Source: CAYJFG01 sp964369405
GTDB taxonomy: Bacteria > Bacillota > Clostridia > Oscillospirales > Acutalibacteraceae
Direction of reading: 5' to 3'
DNA: 64,000 nucleotides
Assembly: GCA_964369405.1 (NCBI GenBank)
Contig: CAYJGB010000009.1
Span: forward strand, 1 to 64,000
The notes under the pieces were generated by a model that did not search any database, had not been told where the DNA came from, and worked only from the letters and a program-made list of their open reading frames with translations. Numbering within the stretch: the stretch's first letter is position 1; each line of letters begins with the position of its first letter. This document shows positions 1 to 8,578 of the stretch, piece after piece. Made by a program: the position numbers and the translations under genes.

Positions 1-117
1 TCTGCTTCTATTTTTGCAAGTCTTTCTTGCTCTCTTTTTTCTGCTTCTATTTTTGCAAGTCTTTCTTGCTCTCTTTTCTCTGCTTCTATCTTTGCAAGTC
101 TTTCTTGCTCTCTTTTT
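1..117 (-). repeat. Three tandem 39-bp coding repeats
   Basis: Units at 1-39, 40-78 and 79-117 differ from one another at only a few positions. The 39-bp length keeps the frame and encodes 13 residues. The array may continue beyond the window edge. It is coding, has no spacers and is not a CRISPR array. Confidence 0.9.
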
Positions 118-335
118 TCTTTTTCTTGAATTTTAGCATCTCTTGCTTGTTGTTTTGCTAATCTTTTAGCTTCTTTTTCATCTATCTTTTTTTGCTTTTT
201 CTCTTCTCTAGTTAAGTTTTTAACTGCTACTGCCGTCAAACTTTTTTTACTGTTTTCTCCGCTTTTTCCCTCTATATTATTTTCATCTTCATCAGACAAA
301 AATTTCAAATCATACCTATTATCTTTATCTTTCAT
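1..335 (-). CDS. Charged coiled-coil protein, N-terminal part (cut by window edge)
   Basis: An open frame runs from an ATG at 335 to the window edge with no stop, giving at least 111 residues. A GGAGGTG site lies about 10 bases upstream of the ATG. The first 50 residues are acidic and polar (MKDKDNRYDLKFLSDEDE). From about residue 55 the protein becomes a Lys/Glu/Arg-rich helix, and at 1-117 it contains three near-perfect 13-residue repeats of the type KREQERLAKIEAE. This looks like a cytoplasmic coiled coil. It lies directly downstream of rplS and its terminator. In many Firmicutes the gene after rplS is signal peptidase I (lepB) or ylqF, so an N-terminally extended LepB is possible, but the catalytic part is outside the window and no function can be assigned. 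Confidence 0.75.
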   Translation of the reverse strand, partial: MKDKDNRYDLKFLSDEDENNIEGKSGENSKKSLTAVAVKNLTREEKKQKKIDEKEAKRLAKQQARDAKIQEKEKREQERLAKIEAEKREQERLAKIEAEKREQERLAKIEA

Positions 336-380
336 ACTCTAGATACACCTCCAAATTCTAATTAGATTAATGGATAGCAA

Positions 381-405
381 AAAAGGGACTTAACAAGTCC
401 CTTTT
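381..405 (-). terminator. Rho-independent terminator after rplS
   Basis: A perfect 11-bp stem (381-391 with 395-405) closes a 3-base loop. On the minus strand it is followed by a T run. It separates rplS from the coiled-coil gene. Confidence 0.85.
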
Positions 406-418
406 AGATTGTTTGGAA

Positions 419-763
419 TTAACGTAATTGTTCTTTAACTTTAGCTGCTTTACCAACTCTATCACGTAAGTAGTATAATTTACTTCTACGAACTTTACCG
501 TATCTTATTACTTTAACGTCTACTACGTTTGGTGAGTGTATTGGGAATACTCTCTCAACTCCAACACCATAAGAAACACGTCTAACTGTAAAAGTTTCAG
601 CTACGCCACTACTTTTTTTAGCTATTACTGTTCCTTCGAACATTTGAATTCTTTCTCTTTCTCCCTCACGGATATTAACGCTTACTTTTACAGTGTCGCC
701 AATTCCAAATTGTGGAAGTTCTTTTTTCATTGAGTCTTGTGCAATTGATTTTAGTGCATCCAT
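419..763 (-). CDS. rplS: 50S ribosomal protein L19
   Basis: A 114-residue protein with the L19 core: N-terminal helix MDALKSIAQDSMKK, then PQFGIGDTVKVSVNI and the EGTVIAKKSSGVAETFTVRR stretch typical of the family. L19 sits at the 30S-50S interface of the ribosome. The frame stays open to 835, but the start at 763 is chosen because it has an AGGAGGA site 8 bases upstream and gives the family N-terminus. The additional 24 residues would translate the structured leader. The gene has its own promoter (887-915), a leader that resembles the L19 autoregulatory element, and a terminator at 381-405. Confidence 0.97.
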   Translation of the reverse strand: MDALKSIAQDSMKKELPQFGIGDTVKVSVNIREGERERIQMFEGTVIAKKSSGVAETFTVRRVSYGVGVERVFPIHSPNVVDVKVIRYGKVRRSKLYYLRDRVGKAAKVKEQLR

Positions 764-769
764 TAATAA

Positions 770-845
770 TTTCCTCCTAAGTATCCAGACATTCTTACAT
801 AATGCAGAGGACTGTCCGCTTAAATAATTTGACAAAATGTCAAAA
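770..845 (-). promoter_or_regulatory. Probable ribosomal protein L19 leader (autoregulatory RNA)
   Basis: The minus-strand leader of rplS holds a short hairpin (GACA TTT TGTC) and then a stem formed by GTCC...GCATT paired with AATGT...GGAT around an ATGTAAG loop, ending just before the AGGAGGA site. The order and sequence resemble the L19 leader known from low-GC Gram-positives. This was judged from memory, without a covariance-model search. Confidence 0.5.
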
Positions 846-886
846 CTAATATTCGATATTCATTATTAAATATCAAACGCTTACTT

Positions 887-915
887 ATTTTAACACACTT
901 TATTAAAATATGCAA
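887..915 (-). promoter_or_regulatory. Promoter of rplS
   Basis: On the minus strand, -35 TTGCAT (910-915) and -10 TAAAAT (887-892) are separated by 17 bases. Transcription would start near 880, upstream of the L19 leader. Confidence 0.6.
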
Positions 916-967
916 TACTTTTTTAAGTTAAATTTAGATAGTGTTAAGTGTTTGTAATAGATATTTT

Positions 968-2530
968 TTATACGTTTTCAATATCTATATCTACTGAGGA
1001 CTTAACAAACTCAAACTCTTCTAACATTTCTTTTGTAGGTGGTTTTGTTAATAAGCTAACTGTTATCATAGTAATGAAAGCAAGCACAAACCCAATTACT
1101 AAAGAATATAACCCAGTTGCATTTGCAAGTGTTGTGTAAGTTCCCTCTATGTTTACAATTGGCAAGTAATCCCAAATCATAACAGTTCCTCCACCAACGC
1201 ACATTGCAGATACTGCACCTTGTAAATTTGAACGTTTCCAGAATAAGCCTAATAATATAACTGGTCCAAATGTAGCACCAAATCCAGCCCAAGCATTTGA
1301 TACAAGGTTCATAACATTACTGTTTTCATCAAGTGCTATAAAGAAAGCAAGTATTGCAACAACAGCAACTGTAATTCTACTTACTAATAAAACTTTCTTT
1401 TCTTTAGCCTTTTTATTAATTGCACCTTTGTAAATATCTTCAGATATTGAAGAAGCAGTTACTAAAAGTTGAGAGTCAGCAGTTGACATAATAGCAGCTA
1501 GAACTCCACAAAGCAGAAGACCTCCAACAAAAGGAAGAGCTAATGTACTATTAAACATATCGATTATCATATTGATAAAAACGTTTTCAGCCTGTCCGTC
1601 TTCTAAAGTAGGAACTAAATATGCTTTACCGATAATACCTACTAAACAAGAAGCAGCAAGAGAAATACTTACCCACGAAATAGCAATTATTCTGCTTTTT
1701 TTAACTTCTGAAGTTGATTTTATAGCCATAAATCTTACGAGGATATGAGGCATACCAAAGTAGCCTAACGCCCAACCTAAGTTAGATATAACAGTAACTA
1801 TAGATAAAGGTTGACCATCTTTACTAAGCATAGGATTAAGATAACCGTTAACATCGGCAACGCCATTAGCAGCTAGAGCGTTATAAACACCATCAGCTTC
1901 GCCTAGTATAAAGTAAGCGAAAATCGGTATTAACATTAAAGCTAGTAGCATAAGTAAACCTTGAATAAAGTCTGTAATACAAACAGCCATAAACCCACCT
2001 AAGAAAGTATAGACAAGAATTACTAAAGCGCCTATAGCTAGAGCTAATGTGTAATCAATATTAAAAACATTGTGGAATAAAAGTGCGCCAGATTTAAAAG
2101 CCGAAGCAGTGTAAACTAAAAAGAAAATCGCAATAAAAATAGATGATATAACTTTTAGTTTATTAGATTTATCTCTAAATCTGTTTTGGAAAAAAGATGG
2201 AAGTGTTAAAGAGTTTCCAGCTTTAATTGTGTATTTACGAAGTCTTGAGGCAACTAAGAACCAGTTAAGTACCGTACCGATTAATAGACCTACAGCAATC
2301 CAAATTTCGCCAGTACCAGCAACATAAATCGCACCAGGTAAACCCATTAATAGCCAACCACTCATATCAGATGCTTGTGCAGATAAAGCAGCAGTCCAAC
2401 CATTTAAACTTCTTCCTCCAAGTATGTAGTCTGCAGAACTTTTAGTTCTCTTGTAGTAGAATAATCCAATTAAAATCATTACAAGTAAATAGCAACCAAA
2501 AGCAATAATCGTCCAAGTAGTATCAGACAT
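968..2530 (-). CDS. putP: Sodium/proline symporter
   Basis: A 520-residue membrane protein of the sodium:solute symporter family with about 13 predicted membrane segments. The N-terminal region DYILGGRSLNGWTAALSAQASDMSGWLLMGLPGAIY closely follows PutP, including the sodium-site segment after the first helices. The length is normal for PutP. It imports L-proline with sodium across the cytoplasmic membrane, as a nutrient or compatible solute. It is monocistronic, with a very good sigma-A promoter (2604-2632) and an inverted repeat between promoter and start codon. A related substrate of the same family cannot be excluded, but the similarity to PutP is strong. Confidence 0.93.
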   Translation of the reverse strand: MSDTTWTIIAFGCYLLVMILIGLFYYKRTKSSADYILGGRSLNGWTAALSAQASDMSGWLLMGLPGAIYVAGTGEIWIAVGLLIGTVLNWFLVASRLRKYTIKAGNSLTLPSFFQNRFRDKSNKLKVISSIFIAIFFLVYTASAFKSGALLFHNVFNIDYTLALAIGALVILVYTFLGGFMAVCITDFIQGLLMLLALMLIPIFAYFILGEADGVYNALAANGVADVNGYLNPMLSKDGQPLSIVTVISNLGWALGYFGMPHILVRFMAIKSTSEVKKSRIIAISWVSISLAASCLVGIIGKAYLVPTLEDGQAENVFINMIIDMFNSTLALPFVGGLLLCGVLAAIMSTADSQLLVTASSISEDIYKGAINKKAKEKKVLLVSRITVAVVAILAFFIALDENSNVMNLVSNAWAGFGATFGPVILLGLFWKRSNLQGAVSAMCVGGGTVMIWDYLPIVNIEGTYTTLANATGLYSLVIGFVLAFITMITVSLLTKPPTKEMLEEFEFVKSSVDIDIENV

Positions 2531-2563
2531 AGAAAAATCAACCTCTCTTTTAAATAATTTATT

Positions 2564-2584
2564 AATGTAAACTGAATTTACATT
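2564..2584. promoter_or_regulatory. Inverted repeat in the putP leader, possible operator
   Basis: AATGTAAA (2564-2571) and TTTACATT (2577-2584) form a perfect 8-bp inverted repeat around 5 bases. It lies just downstream of the putP transcription start and could be an operator or a short RNA hairpin. Confidence 0.35.
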
Positions 2585-2603
2585 ATATTACACAAACATA
2601 ATA

Positions 2604-2632
2604 ATTATACTTTAAATATCATTTTTTGTCAA
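2604..2632 (-). promoter_or_regulatory. Promoter of putP
   Basis: A perfect -35 TTGACA (2627-2632) and a perfect -10 TATAAT (2604-2609) on the minus strand, separated by 17 bases. Confidence 0.8.
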
Positions 2633-2685
2633 AAACTTGCCTTATTATCTAATGTAATGATAGCAAACAAGTAGAACAAGTGTAA

Positions 2686-3309
2686 TTAAGCTAATGCTAA
2701 TGTGGCACAGTAAATATTACAATTATACTTTTGCTTAAGCACCTTAACACATTCGTTAAGAGTTGAACCAGTAGTTATGATGTCATCTATTAAAAGAATA
2801 TTTTTATAAATATTCTTACTATCTTTAGCACTGTACACACCTACTACATTTTGTTCTCTTTCGTTTCTTAAAAGAGTGTGTTGAGGTGAGTTTGATTTTA
2901 TTTTTACTAATAAAGATGAATATGGTGTATTCTTTCTCTTAGAAATAAATCTAGCTAAAAGTTCTGACTGATTATATTGTCGCTCTCTTATGCTTTCTTT
3001 TGATAGAGGAACACATGTTACAACATCAAAGCGAATATCCTTATATGAAATATCTATAGTTTTTAATAACGCATTTGAAAACGGTTTAGCAAAATATGCT
3101 TTGTTATAAAACTTATAATTAAGTATTGCACGCTTATACTCATCTTTGTACAAAAATGGTGATACACATTGTGAATTGTTTAAATTGTGTGAATACATAT
3201 GTATACTAAAAAAAGATTTACAATTATCGCAACAGTATAAGTTGTCATATTGCATTAAGTTATCGCAATAAGGACAGCGTTTTGGAAATAAAACATCTAA
3301 AATCTTCAT
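2686..3309 (-). CDS. comFC: ComF family phosphoribosyltransferase-like protein
   Basis: A 207-residue protein. The N-terminus is a short zinc-ribbon-like segment (FPKRCPYCDNLM, then CCDNC). The C-terminal half is a type I phosphoribosyltransferase fold with the PRPP-binding motif LLIDDIITTGSTLNEC. This is the domain order of ComFC, which is needed for late steps of DNA uptake in naturally competent bacteria. It starts 8 bases after the recD2 stop codon, so the two are probably co-transcribed. Family assignment is firm. Whether this organism is competent is unknown, although a comEB homologue lies at 18887-19375. Confidence 0.9.
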   Translation of the reverse strand: MKILDVLFPKRCPYCDNLMQYDNLYCCDNCKSFFSIHMYSHNLNNSQCVSPFLYKDEYKRAILNYKFYNKAYFAKPFSNALLKTIDISYKDIRFDVVTCVPLSKESIRERQYNQSELLARFISKRKNTPYSSLLVKIKSNSPQHTLLRNEREQNVVGVYSAKDSKNIYKNILLIDDIITTGSTLNECVKVLKQKYNCNIYCATLALA

Positions 3310-3317
3310 AAAATCTC

Positions 3318-5531
3318 CTATATTATGTTATCCATATCAGTTAAGAAGAATTTAAGCCCTGAATATCTAAGTGTTTTTTTATTATTTTCAACCATCTTAA
3401 ATACAGTGTTTTGAACTCCTACTAATATAAGTAGTTTTTTTGCTCGAGTAACAGCAGTGTATAATAAGTTTCTATAGTATAATTGTGGTGGACCTTGGTG
3501 CATAGGTATTATTACTGCGTTGAATTCATTACCTTGACTTTTGTGTACTGTTGTAGCATATGCTAGTTCTAAGTCAGTAGCACTGTCAAAGTCATAATGT
3601 GCTGTTTTATCATCAAAAGTTACTGTAAGTCTTTTTGATAATTTATTTATATCTGTTAATATCCCTATATCTCCGTTAAATACACCCTCACCAATTTCTC
3701 CATTATTTCGTGTCCACTGTATATCGTAGTCGTTTTTAATCTGCATAACTTTATCGCCTAATCTAAGCAACAGACCATTTATAGTTATTTCACTTTTGTT
3801 TGCTGATGGTGGGTTTATTGCATTTTGAAGATTTTTATTTATATCTAAAGAACCTAAAACGCCTTTTCTTGCTGGCGATAACACTTGAATATCATTTAGT
3901 ACAGAATATCCATACGATTTAGGAATTCTTGTAGTGCATAGTTGAGTTATTGTTTCTATAACCTGTTCTTTGGTGTTTCTGTTTATAAAGAAAAAATCAT
4001 TATCTTTAGTTGTAAGGTTTGGCATCTCACCCTTAACAATGCTATGTGCATTTGTTACTATTAAACTTTGCATTGATTGTCTAAAAATTTCTGTAAGTTT
4101 TACAACAGGCATAATATTAGAATTTATTAAATCGTGCAAAATGTTTCCTGCTCCTACAGATGGTAGTTGGTCGCTATCGCCTACTAAAATTAGTCGGCAA
4201 CTCATAGGTAATGCTCTCATTACGCTATCAAATAGGTGCGCATCTACCATAGATAACTCATCTATTATAAGTGCATCGCAGTCTAACATATTGCGTTCAT
4301 TTCGTTTGAAAATTGGTTTATCTGACTTGTCCCATGTTACTTCTAAAAGTCGATGTAGCGTTTTTGCTTCACAGTTTGTAACTTCGCTCATTCTTTGTAC
4401 TGCTCTTCCAGTTGGAGCAGCAAGGAAAACTTTTTCTCCGTTTTGTTTAAGTATTTTAATTATCGCATTTAGTGTAGTTGTTTTACCTGTACCAGGCCCA
4501 CCTGTTAATATAAGCAATCCACTTGATAACGCTTCTGTAATAGCTTTTTTCTGAAGACTTGCATATTCTAAATTTTGAGTTTGCTCAATTTCTGATATTT
4601 GCTCATAAATGTTAGAAATTTGATTTGATGGAAAACGTAAACTCATAAACAGTCTTGTTGATATGTAAGTTTCGTAGTTGTGCATATCTGGTAAAAACAA
4701 AAATGGTCTGTCTTCAAAAACTTCCCTTATAAGCTGATTGTCTATTACCATATCTTCTAAAATACTACTTAAGTAATCTGTATCTGTATCTAAAAATTTA
4801 GCACACGCAAGAAGCAACTTATCTTGTGGTAAACAAGTGTGTCCGTTTCTTTTGTTATGCTCTAAAATATGTAAAAATCCTGCTTGTACACGAAAAACAT
4901 TGTTTTTTGGCATATCATTAGACACAGCAACTAAGTCAGCTTTAGAAAATGAAATCCCTAAATCTGACGAGCATAAAATATATGGATTATCTTTGATAAT
5001 TGATAACGCTTTTTCTCCGAATACTTTCCAAATTCTAACAGATTCTTGAGCAGTTATAGAATATTTTTGCATTTCGGTTATAAGTTCGCGTACACCAAAT
5101 ATTTTTTTTATCTCGTTACTAAATGAGTTTGCTTTCTCTTTAGTTATACCTTTAACTTTACAAACTAATTCAGGTTGATTTTCCAAAACACTCAATGTAT
5201 CTTCATTAAATTTTTCTACTAATCTTCTAGCAATTACTGGGCCTATTCCTTTTATTGCTCCAGAAGATAAATACTTTAAGATAGCAGTCGAGGTTGTCGG
5301 TAGCGTACGCTGACATACTTCAACTGCAAATTGTGAACCATATGATGGGTGATTTTTAAATTTTCCGATGAGTTTAACTGTTTCTCCACTGTTTATTAAT
5401 GGCAGTATTCCAAACGCTGTTAGTAAGTCGTCGTTTTCACTAACTAGCGAAAAAACAGTATATCCATTTTCTTCATTTCGAAAAATTATATCTTCAATTT
5501 CTCCATGAATTTCATATAACTTATTATCCAT
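3318..5531 (-). CDS. recD2: RecD2-type SF1B DNA helicase
   Basis: A 737-residue helicase, the usual RecD2 length. The long N-terminal region includes tandem helix-hairpin-helix motifs (IKGIGPVIARRLVEKF, then VKGITKEKANSF). It is followed by the P-loop GGPGTGKT at residues 344-351, a Walker B-like IIDELSMVD, the GDSDQLPSVGAG motif, and motif VI as ATTVHKSQGNEF near the C-terminus. RecD2 is a 5'-3' helicase that acts in DNA repair and replication-fork processing without RecBC. It sits between the gatD-like gene and comFC in a tight minus-strand gene string. Confidence 0.95.
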   Translation of the reverse strand: MDNKLYEIHGEIEDIIFRNEENGYTVFSLVSENDDLLTAFGILPLINSGETVKLIGKFKNHPSYGSQFAVEVCQRTLPTTSTAILKYLSSGAIKGIGPVIARRLVEKFNEDTLSVLENQPELVCKVKGITKEKANSFSNEIKKIFGVRELITEMQKYSITAQESVRIWKVFGEKALSIIKDNPYILCSSDLGISFSKADLVAVSNDMPKNNVFRVQAGFLHILEHNKRNGHTCLPQDKLLLACAKFLDTDTDYLSSILEDMVIDNQLIREVFEDRPFLFLPDMHNYETYISTRLFMSLRFPSNQISNIYEQISEIEQTQNLEYASLQKKAITEALSSGLLILTGGPGTGKTTTLNAIIKILKQNGEKVFLAAPTGRAVQRMSEVTNCEAKTLHRLLEVTWDKSDKPIFKRNERNMLDCDALIIDELSMVDAHLFDSVMRALPMSCRLILVGDSDQLPSVGAGNILHDLINSNIMPVVKLTEIFRQSMQSLIVTNAHSIVKGEMPNLTTKDNDFFFINRNTKEQVIETITQLCTTRIPKSYGYSVLNDIQVLSPARKGVLGSLDINKNLQNAINPPSANKSEITINGLLLRLGDKVMQIKNDYDIQWTRNNGEIGEGVFNGDIGILTDINKLSKRLTVTFDDKTAHYDFDSATDLELAYATTVHKSQGNEFNAVIIPMHQGPPQLYYRNLLYTAVTRAKKLLILVGVQNTVFKMVENNKKTLRYSGLKFFLTDMDNII

Positions 5532-5557
5532 ATTTATTTAGTATCTTCTTTCGTGTT

Positions 5558-6313
5558 TTAATCGCTTTCTTCTTCATCTTCTCCAGAAATTCTTGCAAGT
5601 AGTCTTTCTTCTGTCACTCTATAAGCTTCTACTTCATATGGGTAAACTTCATCTTTTAATGTAAAATTGCTGTCTTGTTTTGTGCATAATAATGATACAA
5701 AATAGTTCATTAATTCAGGATTTTTTACAAGTATAGGACCTGTTACATAAGTTGCATATACGTTGTTTTTATGATAACCCTCTTCTTGTGTTTTCTCGTT
5801 GTTACCATGTCCTAAAATCATCTCAAATAATGGGTCCTTTATTCCCTCTATGCTAGATGCTTTATTTACATATCCTACAACTGGGATATCTATTATTTTA
5901 GCATTACAATAACAGTCGCCTTGTATTCTTTTAACATTTTGCTCAAAAGTAGTAAAATTAGCAATCTCAAGTGCTTCAAACACATTACCTTCACAGTCAG
6001 TTATAGTTTTTCCTAAAAGTTCTATAGCATTACCTGTAAATAACATAACTGTTCCATTTTTTGCAAGTTCTTGAATTTCGCTTTTTCTTGTTATTAAATC
6101 TTCTAAAGCAACTTTTTGGCTTCTTTCATTTCCTGCTCCAATATAAATAAAATCATATTCAGATAAATTTGTGACTTCTCCTATTGATTTAAAACTATTT
6201 AATTCAACTGTTGCTCCTTGGTCCATTAAATGAGCTTTTAATACAGCTACATTTGTGTATTCACCATATAAATTCATTAAGTGTTTGTATAGATGTAAAA
6301 TTTTGATTGTCAT
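5558..6313 (-). CDS. GatD-like class I glutamine amidotransferase subunit lacking catalytic residues
   Basis: A 251-residue protein whose position next to murT and whose sequence match GatD, the glutaminase subunit of the MurT/GatD lipid II isoglutaminyl synthase. Recognisable family segments are HLMNLYGEYTNVAVLKAH near the N-terminus, IYIGAGNERSQ, and ATYVTGPILVKNPEL. In active GatD the nucleophile lies in ICGGYQFLG and the catalytic His in YLHGP. Here the matching segments read FTGNAIELLG and YVTGP, so the Cys is Gly94 and the His is Thr191. The substrate-contact segment around the usual HGGR is also changed (NKASS). The frame is intact and full length, so this is not a decayed gene. It probably cannot release ammonia from glutamine. 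A structural or regulatory role with MurT, or use of free ammonia, is inferred. Confidence 0.8.
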   Translation of the reverse strand: MTIKILHLYKHLMNLYGEYTNVAVLKAHLMDQGATVELNSFKSIGEVTNLSEYDFIYIGAGNERSQKVALEDLITRKSEIQELAKNGTVMLFTGNAIELLGKTITDCEGNVFEALEIANFTTFEQNVKRIQGDCYCNAKIIDIPVVGYVNKASSIEGIKDPLFEMILGHGNNEKTQEEGYHKNNVYATYVTGPILVKNPELMNYFVSLLCTKQDSNFTLKDEVYPYEVEAYRVTEERLLARISGEDEEESD

Positions 6314-6329
6314 AAATAACCCTACCTTT

Positions 6330-7655
6330 TTATTTAATGTTTATTTTATTTAAAAATTTATCTTTATCTGAAAAACAAGTTATAACAAATAGATTTTCGT
6401 CACCGTTTTCAGCTAAATACTCTATAGTTTTTTCAATGTTACAATTGATTATTATCTTATCTTGTGGTATGTCTGTATAAGTAAATCTTGCTGCTAAATC
6501 ATTTGCATAGCTACCACTTAATATAATATTTTTTACATTTTCTGAGCTAAGTTTGTCAAAGTTTATATCCCATAACCACGAGGTTTCACTTGTAAAGTAT
6601 TTTCTACTTATTGCATCAACTATTATGATGACTGAACATTCTTCTTTTGAATTTGTTGCATACGTTATCGATTGGTCATAAGATACTGAGTTTTCGTGCT
6701 TAGATGTAAGTAATGTACCATTGTGGTTATTAATTTTAAAATTAACAACTCGTCCATTTTTAAGCACATAATTATTTATTGAATTAGTTATAGTTTCGCT
6801 ATCTATTCCAAGAATTGATGTAACAGCGAATGCTGCTAAAATATTATATACGTTATATAAACTGCTAAGTGCTAAAGTTATTTTATTTGTCTTGTTAATA
6901 TAAATTTCACCTTTGTCAAGGTCTACACTTGTAACAGTAAACATTGTATCATTCTTTTTATGTCCACATCGGTTACATTTATAATTTCCTATATGTGCAA
7001 AATGATAATATTCATAGTCCATTTCATTGTAGCAGTCTGGGCAATAAAAACCATCGTTATATACGCTTGTACACATTTTGGTGGAGTCTGAATACTCATC
7101 AACGCCAAACCAAATATTGTTTTTTTGGTTTTTTCCAAATAATGATACTAACGGGTCGTCAGCGTTTAATATTAGTTTTGTATTTGGATATATACTTTCT
7201 TTAACTGCATTATAAACCCATAGTGGGTGACCATTTCTAGTAAGTTGGTCACGATATAAATTAGTTATAACATAAAGCGTTGGTCTAAAATATTTAAAAA
7301 TATATTTTGCATATCGCTCGTCTGCTTCAATTATTAAAATATCTTTTTTGAATTTTCCAGTAAGCGTACAATTAGATAATACTAATGTGGTAACACCTTC
7401 AATTTGATTAGAGCCTTCTTTGTTCCATGCAATAGATTTTTTCCCATTAGTTAAGATATGAGCAATCATTTCAACAGTTGATGTTTTCCCATTACTTCCA
7501 GTTACTGCTACGATATGCAAAGGTAATTTGACTTTTTTTAATATATCTTTATCAAATTTTAAAGCTATTTGACCAGGTAAGCTACTACCACGACCAAACA
7601 AACCACCTATAATCTTAAGAAACTTGCAAATAAAAATAATAAATATAGTTTTCAC
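6330..7655 (-). CDS. murT: MurT-like Mur ligase (lipid II amidation subunit)
   Basis: A 441-residue Mur ligase-type protein. It has the ATP-binding motif AVTGSNGKTS (residues 50-59), the segment TNLYRDQLTRNG, a Cys4 zinc-ribbon insert (C205, C208, C227, C230) that is a hallmark of MurT, and the C-terminal DUF1727 region with the motif SWLWDINFD. MurT activates the D-Glu carboxylate of lipid II for amidation to D-isoglutamine at the cytoplasmic membrane. The conserved KNPAGFN-like loop before the C-terminal domain is strongly altered here (SKHENSVSYDQ), matching the loss of catalytic residues in the partner. The start is GTG at 7655, preceded by GGGGTG. An extended -10 (TGGTATAAT) lies upstream at about 7690-7700. 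Confidence 0.85.
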   Translation of the reverse strand: MKTIFIIFICKFLKIIGGLFGRGSSLPGQIALKFDKDILKKVKLPLHIVAVTGSNGKTSTVEMIAHILTNGKKSIAWNKEGSNQIEGVTTLVLSNCTLTGKFKKDILIIEADERYAKYIFKYFRPTLYVITNLYRDQLTRNGHPLWVYNAVKESIYPNTKLILNADDPLVSLFGKNQKNNIWFGVDEYSDSTKMCTSVYNDGFYCPDCYNEMDYEYYHFAHIGNYKCNRCGHKKNDTMFTVTSVDLDKGEIYINKTNKITLALSSLYNVYNILAAFAVTSILGIDSETITNSINNYVLKNGRVVNFKINNHNGTLLTSKHENSVSYDQSITYATNSKEECSVIIIVDAISRKYFTSETSWLWDINFDKLSSENVKNIILSGSYANDLAARFTYTDIPQDKIIINCNIEKTIEYLAENGDENLFVITCFSDKDKFLNKINIK

Positions 7656-7773
7656 AAAAGCACCCCAAGTAAATTTATAATTGTTAATATTATACCATAA
7701 TTCAGCATATAATAAAAGTCTTATTTATAAAAAAATATTTTTTAATAAAATTTTACTTGAAATGCTTTAATTT

Positions 7774-8106
7774 TCAATTGCTAGAATTTATTTCTATGCT
7801 TTCTTTAAACTCCATAAAACTATATTCATCGCATATTTTTTTACATATCGTCTTTGTTTCATTGTCTGTATTGCAATCTAAACACAGTACTTTATTTATT
7901 CTTGTTCCTCCAAACCATTTTACTCGTGCTGCTGTATGTCGAAGTAAAATTTCTACAGAGTCATTATGTCCATATACTGGCACTACAATGAAAACATCAT
8001 TATCATTTTTAGTTTTCATAAAATACAAGACAACTGCTCTTACTATTTCGATAATTCCTATAATTGATAAAAAAATAAACATTAAATCTCTAATTATGTA
8101 TAACAT
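7774..8106 (-). CDS. Small membrane-anchored protein of unknown function
   Basis: A 110-residue protein with one N-terminal hydrophobic helix (residues 1-31) followed by a soluble domain beginning VFIVVPVYGHNDSVEILLRH. Its VPV...DSVE...LCLDCNTDNET pattern resembles the first half of a GT-A glycosyltransferase fold, but it is far too short for an enzyme of that family. A GAGGTGAG site stands before the ATG at 8106, which supports translation. Short proteins of this type occur in other Clostridia to my recollection. I assign no function. Confidence 0.6.
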   Translation of the reverse strand: MLYIIRDLMFIFLSIIGIIEIVRAVVLYFMKTKNDNDVFIVVPVYGHNDSVEILLRHTAARVKWFGGTRINKVLCLDCNTDNETKTICKKICDEYSFMEFKESIEINSSN

Positions 8107-8254
8107 AAAAACTCACCTCATTATATTTTATGAAATTTAAATTTTATTGTTACGAATATTATTATAAAAAAAGAGAAAAATAATTATACAAAATGAAATC
8201 ATATGTTAAGGTGTGTGATTTTATTTTGAATATTTTTGAAAAGAGGAAACTAAT

Positions 8255-8431
8255 ATGCCAAATTCTTTTGCTAATAAATGTATCAGATGTACAGTAAGTG
8301 AATGTAAGAACCATAACACAACACAAGATTTTTGTTCTTTAGATAGTATTGTAGTTGGAACACACGAAAGCAACCCTACAATGAATGAATGTACAGATTG
8401 TCAATCATTTGTCCCAAAATGTTGCAACTAA
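8255..8431 (+). CDS. DUF1540 family small Cys-rich protein
   Basis: A 58-residue protein beginning MPNSFANKCIRCTVSECKNH, with CxxC-type pairs near both ends (KCIRCTVSEC and ECTDCQ, ending KCCN). The pattern of spaced cysteines and length fit DUF1540, a family common in spore-forming Firmicutes and possibly metal-binding. An AGAGGAAA site lies 7-8 bases before the ATG. The upstream region contains CATATGTTA, which fits the sigma-K -10 pattern, but no matching -35 is seen. A 40-bp piece covering the last codons and downstream sequence is repeated at 11136-11175. Confidence 0.8.
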   Translation: MPNSFANKCIRCTVSECKNHNTTQDFCSLDSIVVGTHESNPTMNECTDCQSFVPKCCN

Positions 8432-8453
8432 TTTAATATTTTAAATTTAAGAA
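8414..8453 (+). repeat. Direct repeat copy 1 (3' end of DUF1540 gene)
   Basis: Forty bases covering the codons for PKCCN, the stop codon and 22 bases downstream. It matches 11136-11175 at 39 of 40 positions. Confidence 0.9.
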
Positions 8454-8523
8454 TATGTTACTCTTTATAGAGGCTCTATAGTATAAAACCCTAAATTTAT
8501 ATGATTAAATAAAGCAAAAATTA

Positions 8524-8554
8524 ACCCGAGCTACAAAATTAAGGTAGCTCGGGT
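8524..8554 (-). terminator. Terminator after the beta-helix protein gene
   Basis: An 11-bp perfect stem (8524-8534 with 8544-8554) closes a 9-base loop. On the minus strand it is followed by TAATTTTTG. It may work in both directions, since the DUF1540 gene converges on it. Confidence 0.8.
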
Positions 8555-8578
8555 ATTTGTGTTTACTATTTTTAATAT

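Noticed and set aside
1..117. Regular 39-bp repeats as a possible CRISPR array
   Set aside because: The units are contiguous with no spacers and encode a 13-residue helix repeat in frame.
2531..2685. A raiA-type structured RNA near comFC
   Set aside because: The space is only 155 bases and is fully explained by the putP promoter and leader.
3970..4554. A 194-codon plus-strand frame inside recD2
   Set aside because: It is fully contained in a gene with intact helicase motifs and has no ribosome binding site or recognisable sequence.
7757..8140. A 127-codon plus-strand frame opposite the small membrane protein
   Set aside because: The minus-strand gene has a clear Shine-Dalgarno site and a membrane segment plus a coherent domain. 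The plus frame has neither.
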